Shown in pieces: positions 1 to 5,179 of a stretch of 6,633 nt of DNA. Within the stretch, counting starts at the first letter, position 1; each line of letters opens with the position of its first letter. This DNA comes from Candidatus Stygibacter frigidus. GTDB taxonomy: Bacteria > Cloacimonadota > Cloacimonadia > Cloacimonadales > TCS61. The notes beneath the pieces are model-generated. The model was not told the DNA's origin, ran no database searches, and was given only the letters and a program-made list of their open reading frames with translations. The position numbers and the translations under genes are program-made. The stretch lies in NCBI GenBank assembly GCA_030765325.1, contig JAVCCT010000286.1:1-6633 (forward strand), in the 5' to 3' direction.

Positions 1-66
1 AATAGTGAAGTTTTGAAGTTTTTAGAAGATATGTTTAGAAATACAATAAAGCAGGAAGGAAAGTAA
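1..66 (+). CDS. 3' end of an unidentified upstream gene (partial)
   Basis: The first reading frame is open from the window edge to a TAA at 64-66 and encodes 21 residues, beginning NSEVLKFLEDMF and ending KQEGK. The peptide looks like the charged amphipathic helix that often closes a protein. The stop lies one base before the ATG of the lemA-family gene, and the ribosome binding site of that gene (AGGAAGGA, 53-60) sits inside these last codons, which is typical of tightly packed genes in one operon. The stretch is too short to assign a family, and an open frame of 22 codons can occur by chance, so the main support is the tight junction. Confidence 0.55.
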   Translation, partial: NSEVLKFLEDMFRNTIKQEGK

Positions 67-67
67 G

Positions 68-619
68 ATGATAATAGGATTATTAGTATTACTGGTAGTG
101 GTAGTTGCTTATGTGATTGGGTTGTATAACAGCTTGATCCGCATCCGCAATCAGGTGAAGAATGCCTGGTCACAAATAGACGTGCAATTGAAGAGACGGC
201 ATGACCTGATCCCTAATCTGATTGAGACGGTGAAGGGTTATATGCAGCATGAGAAAGAGACGCTTACGAGCGTGATAGAAGCCAGAGCAAAGGCGATCAA
301 TGCTAATGGTGTGGCAGATAAGTCAGTAGCTGAGGGGCATTTGCAGACGGCTTTGGATAAACTGCTGGCAGTAGTGGAGAATTATCCCAATCTTAAGGCT
401 GATCAGAGCTTTGCCACTTTGCAGGAGGAATTATCATCCACTGAGAACCGGATAGCATTTGCCAGACAGTATTATAATGATTCTGTGATGAATATGAATA
501 ACAGGATGGAAGTATTCCCATCAAACATAGTAGCCAGCGGGATGAACCTGAAAAAGGAAAGCTACTTTGAAATTGATGTGGCAGAAAAGGAAACTCCTCA
601 GGTAAGTTTTAGCAAGTAG
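68..619 (+). CDS. lemA: LemA family membrane protein
   Basis: This 183-residue protein has the usual length and layout of the LemA family. A single N-terminal membrane segment (about residues 2-20) is followed by a mostly helical domain. The family signature is clear: YNSLIRIRNQVKNAWSQIDV (20-39), then LKRRHDLIPNLIETVKGY (41-58), and later the conserved ENYPNLKA and ENRIAFARQYYND stretches (104-138), with FPSNIVA at 150-156 and a closing YFEID. The biochemical role of the family is not established; it is often encoded beside M48/HtpX-type membrane proteases, as here, which suggests a shared job in membrane protein quality control (inference). It should not be confused with the Pseudomonas sensor kinase once called LemA (GacS). 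The ATG is preceded by AGGAAGGA with 7 bases of spacing. The next gene starts 5 bases after the stop. Confidence 0.95.
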   Translation: MIIGLLVLLVVVVAYVIGLYNSLIRIRNQVKNAWSQIDVQLKRRHDLIPNLIETVKGYMQHEKETLTSVIEARAKAINANGVADKSVAEGHLQTALDKLLAVVENYPNLKADQSFATLQEELSSTENRIAFARQYYNDSVMNMNNRMEVFPSNIVASGMNLKKESYFEIDVAEKETPQVSFSK

Positions 620-624
620 ATAAG

Positions 625-2190
625 ATGATAGAAGAACTGATCCGTAAGAACCAGCGGAAGTCAATATATCTGCTGATTACGTCTTTTGTGATCTTATTGA
701 TAGTGGGCTTTGTACTGGGTAGTCTGTTTTATACCTATCTGGCACCCCGCAGAGGATCAGATTATGAGAGTAACAGAATCTGGTTTGCTCTTATATTTGC
801 TGGATTTATCGGGCTTGTGGAACTGGTGCAGGTGTATCTGATATTTAACAGCAAGCCCCGCACACTTTTTAAGCAATTAGGCTTGAAAGAAGCAAATCAA
901 ACCCAGTTCAGTAAATTGAACAATGTGATTGCAGAGATGAGTATTGCTGCAGGGTTGGCCAGAGCCCCGGAGGCATACGTGATAGCCTCAAAGGCAGCCA
1001 ATGCCATGGCATTTGGCACTCGTCCGGAAACAGGAGCCATAGCAGTGACAGCAGGTCTTTTGAGTATTTGCAACCGGGATGAACTGCAGGGCGTGGTGGC
1101 ACATGAACTGGCGCATTTGGTAAATAAGGACAGTATGCTGCTGGAAGTGTGCAGAAGTACATTGGGAATGGTGATAGTTCTGCGTGATGTGATGCTGAGA
1201 TCACTATATTGGGGTTCAATGGGGAGAAGCAGTTATAGAACGAGCAATCGCAGCAGTGGCAAGGGTAATTCAGGATTTGGACTGGTATTGATAATAATTG
1301 GAGTGATCTTTGCGATTATGGCACCTATCCTGATCCAGATTATTTATTTTAGTTTATCAAGGGAGCGTGAATATCTGGCAGATGCCGTATCAGCGAGATT
1401 AACGCGCTATCCTGCTGGACTGGCATCAGCTTTGACAAAAATTGCTTATAGTACAACTACTTTGGAGAAGATCGATAAAGTTTCAGCAGCAGCATTTATT
1501 GACCAGCCTTATGGAGATGTGGTGGTTACCAGTAAGGGTACACGGACGCATCCACCCATCTGGAACAGAATCAAAATATTAAGGAAAATGATTGGAGGAG
1601 CAGGATATTTGGATTATCGCAAAGCATATGAGGAAGTGGTAAATACTACCGCAGGATTTATGCCCGAATCAGTAGCCTCCAGCACGACAAAGCTGCCTTT
1701 AAGAATGGCAGAAGCGCTGGTGGGCGAGCAATCTATGGTAACCAGTGAAGCAGAAATGGCAGCTTTAACTGATAATGTGCGGACAGAAGATGTTATCAGG
1801 TTGACAGAGGATTATGGATTTATCGATTGTGATTGCGGCTTGAAGATCAAAGTGCCGGCAGATTATGATAAATATGAGATCAAATGTCCGCGTTGCGGGA
1901 GAAGACACATACTGTCAGAAAACATGCGGGGTACACTCGCATCTATGCTTGATGAATCTGCAGTGACTGGAGCAGCCGCAGCAGGGATAATTCAAGATGT
2001 TTTGGAGGATAAAGGAGAGCCAGATTATAGTAAAGAGGAAAAGCAGACTTATGTGCGAGACAAAAAAGGCTGGCAGGAAATCCAGTGTATATGCGGCTAT
2101 AAAGTGCAGCTCTCGCCAACTTTTATCGGGAGATTTATCAGTTGCAGAAAGTGCAAGAGACGGATAACTATAATTGATAAAGTAGAATAA
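625..2190 (+). CDS. HtpX-like M48 family membrane zinc metalloprotease with two C-terminal zinc-ribbon-like modules
   Basis: The 521-residue protein is a membrane-bound zinc endopeptidase of the M48 (HtpX/Ste24) family, which degrades damaged or misfolded membrane proteins. Two N-terminal membrane segments (about 13-36 and 52-74) precede the catalytic domain. The zinc-binding HELAH is at 160-164, with E161 as catalytic glutamate, and REREYLAD at 246-253 supplies the probable third ligand, E249. A further hydrophobic stretch (218-244) lies between them, as in HtpX, and the conserved THPPIWNRI follows at 308-316. A Ser/Gly/Arg-rich linker occupies about 196-217. After about residue 395 the protein departs from ordinary HtpX, which is roughly 300 residues long: it carries C402-x-C404-x16-C421-x2-C424 and C488-x-C490-x16-C507-x2-C510, two ribbon-like modules of equal spacing joined by an Ala-rich and then acidic linker. 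No strong ribosome binding site is visible, so translation probably couples to lemA, which stops 5 bases upstream. Confidence 0.93.
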   Translation: MIEELIRKNQRKSIYLLITSFVILLIVGFVLGSLFYTYLAPRRGSDYESNRIWFALIFAGFIGLVELVQVYLIFNSKPRTLFKQLGLKEANQTQFSKLNNVIAEMSIAAGLARAPEAYVIASKAANAMAFGTRPETGAIAVTAGLLSICNRDELQGVVAHELAHLVNKDSMLLEVCRSTLGMVIVLRDVMLRSLYWGSMGRSSYRTSNRSSGKGNSGFGLVLIIIGVIFAIMAPILIQIIYFSLSREREYLADAVSARLTRYPAGLASALTKIAYSTTTLEKIDKVSAAAFIDQPYGDVVVTSKGTRTHPPIWNRIKILRKMIGGAGYLDYRKAYEEVVNTTAGFMPESVASSTTKLPLRMAEALVGEQSMVTSEAEMAALTDNVRTEDVIRLTEDYGFIDCDCGLKIKVPADYDKYEIKCPRCGRRHILSENMRGTLASMLDESAVTGAAAAGIIQDVLEDKGEPDYSKEEKQTYVRDKKGWQEIQCICGYKVQLSPTFIGRFISCRKCKRRITIIDKVE

Positions 2191-2198
2191 TATTACAA

Positions 2199-2211
2199 TT
2201 TCAGCAATAAA
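2199..2211 (+). repeat. 13-bp direct repeat, copy 1
   Basis: The sequence TTTCAGCAATAAA occurs here, just after the M48 protease stop codon, and again at 2326-2338 in the same intergenic gap. The bases on either side differ between the copies. Two exact 13-base matches in about 240 bases are more than expected by chance, though AT-rich sequence lowers the surprise. Function unknown; it could be a regulatory site or part of a dispersed intergenic repeat. Confidence 0.5.
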
Positions 2212-2270
2212 GAGGCTGTTACATCTAAGTGGTTTATTTTATGTGTCTTATGAGTTATTATTGCCTGATC

Positions 2271-2304
2271 AACATTGCGAAAATTTTCAACCATTCGCAA
2301 GGTT
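2271..2304 (+). terminator. Imperfect hairpin, possible transcription terminator of the lemA-M48 operon
   Basis: TTGCGAA (2275-2281) and TTCGCAA (2294-2300) are exact inverted repeats around a 12-base loop. Past one A-G mismatch the pairing continues for three more pairs (AAC 2271-2273 with GTT 2302-2304). The downstream side runs into TTTT (2303-2306) and then AG, so the U tract is short, and the stem is not GC-rich. It lies 80 bases past the M48 stop. It could be a weak terminator, an operator-like palindrome or part of a repeat element. Confidence 0.35.
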
Positions 2305-2325
2305 TTAGTTGGTGGGAATTAAACT

Positions 2326-2338
2326 TTTCAGCAATAAA
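2326..2338 (+). repeat. 13-bp direct repeat, copy 2
   Basis: This is the second exact copy of TTTCAGCAATAAA, starting 127 bases after the first (2199-2211). It lies downstream of the hairpin and just upstream of the best promoter-like sequence of this gap, so it could be a binding site affecting the aminopeptidase gene (inference only). Confidence 0.5.
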
Positions 2339-2350
2339 AAGCAGGGAAAA

Positions 2351-2359
2351 TGATAAAAT
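2351..2359 (+). promoter_or_regulatory. Candidate extended -10 promoter element for the aminopeptidase-coaD block
   Basis: TGATAAAAT fits an extended -10 (TGn followed by a hexamer matching TATAAT at five of six positions). No good -35 lies 16-18 bases upstream, which extended -10 promoters can tolerate. A TTGACT at 2363-2368 is a second candidate -35, but its properly spaced -10 is poor and the nearby TATAAC (2377-2382) is only 8 bases away. Such matches are common in AT-rich DNA; the placement in the only large gap, ahead of a gene block, is the main support. Confidence 0.3.
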
Positions 2360-2420
2360 TAGTTGACTGAATAGGCTATAACAAATCATAGAAATCTTTT
2401 ATGGAAATAAAAATAATAAC

Positions 2421-2427
2421 AGGTGAT
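2421..2427 (+). promoter_or_regulatory. Ribosome binding site that selects the aminopeptidase start
   Basis: AGGTGAT matches part of the complement of the 16S rRNA 3' end. It lies 8 bases before the ATG at 2436 and 5 before an in-frame GTG at 2433. Several GTG and ATG triplets crowd this stretch, but only 2433 and 2436 are in frame. ATG is preferred as the stronger initiation codon; the choice changes the protein by one residue. Confidence 0.6.
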
Positions 2428-2435
2428 GGTGAGTG

Positions 2436-4205
2436 ATGAAAACAAAAGCAAAATTGAAAGCTTTGCGGGAACTGATGCAGCAGAAGGGTATTGATGCCTG
2501 GATAGTGCCATCAGGAGATCCGCATCAAAGTGAATATGTGGCAGACCACTGGAAAGCAAGAGCCTGGATAAGCGGTTTTAGCGGCTCAGCAGGTGTGTGT
2601 GTGATCACGAGTAATAAAGCAGGATTATGGACAGATAGCCGTTACTGGCTTCAGGCAGCAAGTGAACTGGAAGACAGCGGGATCGAACTTTTTAAGATGT
2701 TCAGTCCGGGAGTGCCAGATTATCAAACCTGGCTGCTGGGAGAATTATCAGATGGAGCAGTACTTGGCTTTGATGGTTCTTTGCTTTCGGTGCGTGAAGT
2801 GGCAGCGATCAGTAAAAGATTAAGTTCAAAAAATATTAGTTTAAGTTACGGTGAAGACCTTATTGGAATGATCTGGCAGGGCAGACCTGCTATACCACAA
2901 GAACCAGCCATGATGCTTTCAGAAGAATATTCCGGGGAGTCAGTAATCAGTAAAATTGGACGGGTACGGCTAGAGATGCAGAAGAATATGGTGGATTATC
3001 ATGTGATCTCTGCTCTGGATGAAATCGCCTGGTTATTCAATATTCGTGGCAAAGATGTGAAATACAATCCCGTGGTGATCAGTTATGCGTTTTTGAGCAA
3101 AGATGAAGTTAATCTATTTGTTAATGAAACCAAGCTGAATGACGAACTGATTGCATTTCTAAAAACAAGTGGAGTATCAATTTATCCTTATGAAGATATT
3201 CTGGGCTACCTGGCTGGTTTGGAGGTAGATAAAAAGATGCTGATCGATGCGGGCATGGTGAGTCAGAAGATCAAAGAAGCAATTAAATGCCAGGTGAAAG
3301 AAGATAAAAGCATCGTTACATATTTGAAAGGGATCAAGAATGATGTAGAGCAGGAAGGCATTCGTCAGGCACATATACAAGATGGGGCAGCACTTGTACG
3401 CTGGATCTACTGGATGAAACAGCAGGTAGGGAAAATTGAGCTGGATGAATATACTGCTGGTGAGAAGTTGGGTGAATTTCGGGCAGAAGGAGATAAATAT
3501 CAGGGGCTGAGTTTTACTCCCATCATTGGGTTCAGAGGAAATGGGGCAATTGTGCACTATTCCGCGAAGCCTGATACTGCCAGAAAGATCGAACCAGATG
3601 GAATTCTGCTGGTGGATTCTGGCGGGCAATATTTGAATGGCACTACGGATGTTACCAGGACATTTTCACTGGGTAAAATTACTGATGAGGAGAAATATTA
3701 TTTTACTTTAGTGCTTGCCGGGCATATAGATCTTGCCAGGGCTGTTTTCCCTAAAGGCACATCAGGAGCTATGCTTGATACTTATACAAGGACAGCGTTA
3801 TGGCGTGATAAGAAAAATTACGGGCATGGCACAGGGCATGGTGTGGGACATTTTCTGGGAGTTCATGAGGGTCCTCAAAACATCAGTCCTAAGAGTATTG
3901 CTGGAATATTTCCTGGGAGTGTTACTACTAATGAACCTGGTATGTATCTGGAAGGCAAATTTGGTATTCGCACGGAAAATATACTGATCTGTAAGACCCT
4001 GGAAACTACAGAATATGGTGAGTTCTGCCATTTTGAGACGGTAACCTTGTGTCCGATCTCACGGGAATTGATCAATAAAGAGATGTTATCATCGGATCAG
4101 ACAGCATGGCTTGATCATTATCATAGCATGGTTTTTGAAAAGCTGTCACCGCTTCTGAAGCCAGACATTGCCGAATGGTTACGCAACGAGACTTTACCCT
4201 TATAG
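2436..4205 (+). CDS. Xaa-Pro aminopeptidase (aminopeptidase P family, M24B)
   Basis: The 589-residue enzyme removes the N-terminal residue from peptides whose second residue is proline, using a two-metal centre, usually manganese in this family. It has no signal peptide or membrane segment, so it is cytosolic. The length and three-part layout resemble eukaryotic XPNPEP1 rather than the shorter E. coli PepP: a creatinase-like N-terminal domain (about 6-135), a second such domain (about 165-300), then the catalytic pita-bread domain (about 305-525) with a C-terminal M24 extension. All five metal ligands are present: D394 (LLVDSGG), D405 (GTTDVTRTF), H468 (GHGTGHGVGH), E500 (TTNEPGMY) and E514 (GIRTEN); H464 and H477 match the catalytic-site histidines of the family. 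The stop is 8 bases before the coaD start, so the two are probably cotranscribed. The likely role is peptide turnover; substrate preference cannot be read from the sequence. Confidence 0.95.
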   Translation: MKTKAKLKALRELMQQKGIDAWIVPSGDPHQSEYVADHWKARAWISGFSGSAGVCVITSNKAGLWTDSRYWLQAASELEDSGIELFKMFSPGVPDYQTWLLGELSDGAVLGFDGSLLSVREVAAISKRLSSKNISLSYGEDLIGMIWQGRPAIPQEPAMMLSEEYSGESVISKIGRVRLEMQKNMVDYHVISALDEIAWLFNIRGKDVKYNPVVISYAFLSKDEVNLFVNETKLNDELIAFLKTSGVSIYPYEDILGYLAGLEVDKKMLIDAGMVSQKIKEAIKCQVKEDKSIVTYLKGIKNDVEQEGIRQAHIQDGAALVRWIYWMKQQVGKIELDEYTAGEKLGEFRAEGDKYQGLSFTPIIGFRGNGAIVHYSAKPDTARKIEPDGILLVDSGGQYLNGTTDVTRTFSLGKITDEEKYYFTLVLAGHIDLARAVFPKGTSGAMLDTYTRTALWRDKKNYGHGTGHGVGHFLGVHEGPQNISPKSIAGIFPGSVTTNEPGMYLEGKFGIRTENILICKTLETTEYGEFCHFETVTLCPISRELINKEMLSSDQTAWLDHYHSMVFEKLSPLLKPDIAEWLRNETLPL

Positions 4206-4213
4206 AGGTTAAG

Positions 4214-4690
4214 ATGAGAAAAGCAATATATCCCGGGACATTTAATCCCATCACAAATGGTCATCTTGATGTGATCAGCAAAGCGTCAAAATTATTTGAT
4301 GAAGTAATAGTGGCAGTTGCCAGCTATACAGGCAAAATGACAATGATCGATTTTGATGACAGGTACAGGCTTTGTGCTGAAGCAGTATCCAGCCTTCCTA
4401 ATGTGAAAGCAGCCAGGTTCGAGGGATTGTCGGTAGATTTTGCCCATAAGATAGGAGCTCAAACTATGATCCGCGGTTTACGAGCTGTTTCAGATTTCGA
4501 GTATGAATTATCTCTGGCGATGATGAATAAAAAATTAAGTGGCGGTATGGATACGGTTTTTTTTCTTCCAGACCAGAAGTATTTATATCTAAGTTCCACA
4601 ATGATACGTCAGATATCAGAGCTGGGTGGATCAGTAAGTGATCTGGTTCCGCCTTGTGTGGAAGAATATCTGAAGCAATTTTATAAATAA
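4214..4690 (+). CDS. coaD: Phosphopantetheine adenylyltransferase (CoaD)
   Basis: This enzyme transfers AMP from ATP to 4'-phosphopantetheine, giving dephospho-CoA, the penultimate step of coenzyme A synthesis in the cytosol. The 158 residues match the usual family length of about 160. The nucleotidyltransferase motif YPGTFNPITNGH covers residues 6-17, with H17 as the catalytic histidine; K41, the RGLRAVSDFEYE block (87-98) and the C-terminal YLSSTMIR (125-132), GGSVSDLVPP (138-147) segment are all typical. The family usually has FDP where this protein has FNP (N11). The frame can be extended upstream to an ATG at 4175, but that would overlap the aminopeptidase by 31 bases and add 13 residues before the conserved start of the fold; the ATG at 4214 has AGAGG (4204-4208) at good spacing and gives the family-typical N-terminus. 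Confidence 0.96.
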   Translation: MRKAIYPGTFNPITNGHLDVISKASKLFDEVIVAVASYTGKMTMIDFDDRYRLCAEAVSSLPNVKAARFEGLSVDFAHKIGAQTMIRGLRAVSDFEYELSLAMMNKKLSGGMDTVFFLPDQKYLYLSSTMIRQISELGGSVSDLVPPCVEEYLKQFYK

Positions 4691-4767
4691 TGGGCAGGTA
4701 GAGTGATAGTAAAAAAGGGCACTCATAAACATAATCAGATACGGAAAATATCAAAAAACGTGAAGAT

Positions 4768-4774
4768 AAAGGAG
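4768..4774 (+). promoter_or_regulatory. Strong ribosome binding site before a TTG start of the DUF3467 gene
   Basis: AAAGGAG lies 6 bases before the TTG at 4781, an ideal distance. The alternative in-frame GTG at 4703 has only a weaker purine-rich stretch (GGCAGGTAGA) that ends immediately before it. This site is the main reason for choosing the TTG. Confidence 0.65.
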
Positions 4775-4780
4775 CATATT

Positions 4781-5101
4781 TTGAATAATCCCAATCAACA
4801 GCAGAAACAGAAAGTAAACGTGAAAATTGATGAACAAATTGGTGAAGGAGTTTACGCAAATTTCATGATGATCACCCATTCACCGAGTGAATTTATTCTT
4901 GATTTTGGCAGAATGATGCCAGGCATGCCAAATGCGAAAATTAAAAGTAGAATACTGGTAACGCCGCAGCACGCTAAGCACTTCATGCAGCTATTACAGA
5001 AGAATATAGAAAATTTTGAGAAGCAAAATGGAGAGATAAAAGTTCCGGGAAAAGTAGAGGATAAAGATATCGGTTTTAAGAGCTCGGGACAAAATGCTTG
5101 A
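4781..5101 (+). CDS. DUF3467 family protein, function unknown
   Basis: The predicted protein has 106 residues when started at TTG 4781. Its core reads EGVYANFMMITHSPSEF (22-38), then LDFGRMMPG (40-48), KIKSRILVTPQHAK (53-66) and a helical LLQKNIENFE (71-80), a pattern I recognise as the small DUF3467 family, for which no activity is established. There is no signal peptide, membrane segment or cysteine; the tail after about residue 84 is polar and probably flexible. A start at GTG 4703 would add 26 strongly basic residues outside the conserved region; the TTG start, behind AAAGGAG, gives a short polar Asn/Gln/Lys leader that looks more like relatives. The gene sits 90 bases after coaD and 78 before secD, same strand. 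No terminator is evident on either side, so it may share their transcript. The context does not reveal its job. Confidence 0.82.
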   Translation: MNNPNQQQKQKVNVKIDEQIGEGVYANFMMITHSPSEFILDFGRMMPGMPNAKIKSRILVTPQHAKHFMQLLQKNIENFEKQNGEIKVPGKVEDKDIGFKSSGQNA

Positions 5102-5123
5102 CTAATGCACTTAGCTGAAAATT

Positions 5124-5150
5124 TTGAGAATCTCGATAGGAATATATAGT
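5124..5150 (+). promoter_or_regulatory. Weak candidate promoter upstream of secD
   Basis: TTGAGA (5124-5129) and TATAGT (5145-5150) resemble -35 and -10 hexamers, but they are 15 bases apart, shorter than the preferred 17. The stretch lies in the 78-base gap between the DUF3467 stop and secD. It might give secD its own promoter, but read-through from upstream is as likely because no terminator is visible in this gap. Confidence 0.22.
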
Positions 5151-5179
5151 TAGAAATATTTTTTAAGGAGTTATTGCAG

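Noticed and set aside
908..1219. Antisense open frame of 103 codons opposite the M48 catalytic domain
   Set aside because: It lies wholly within a strongly conserved gene on the other strand, and its Pro/His/Cys-rich translation resembles no protein family.
2229..2366. Small open frame of 45 codons (GTG 2229, or ATG 2241) with two adjacent tryptophans, in the intergenic gap
   Set aside because: It has no ribosome binding site at a workable distance, runs through the hairpin and the second direct repeat, and resembles no family I recognise. A chance frame or repeat-derived sequence is more likely.
3177..3629. Antisense open frame of 150 codons opposite the aminopeptidase
   Set aside because: The sense strand encodes conserved M24 sequence throughout, and the antisense translation shows no family motif.
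4175..4213. Upstream ATG that would lengthen CoaD by 13 residues
   Set aside because: It overlaps the end of the aminopeptidase gene, and CoaD proteins begin right at the conserved strand before YPGTF. ATG 4214 has its own AGAGG.
4464..4859. Antisense open frame spanning the end of coaD and the start of the DUF3467 gene
   Set aside because: It overlaps two recognised genes on the other strand, and its translation has no recognisable domain.
5098..5103. TTGACT overlapping the DUF3467 stop codon, as a -35 element for secD
   Set aside because: No acceptable -10 hexamer lies 16-18 bases downstream, the best being AATTTT or ATTTTG.
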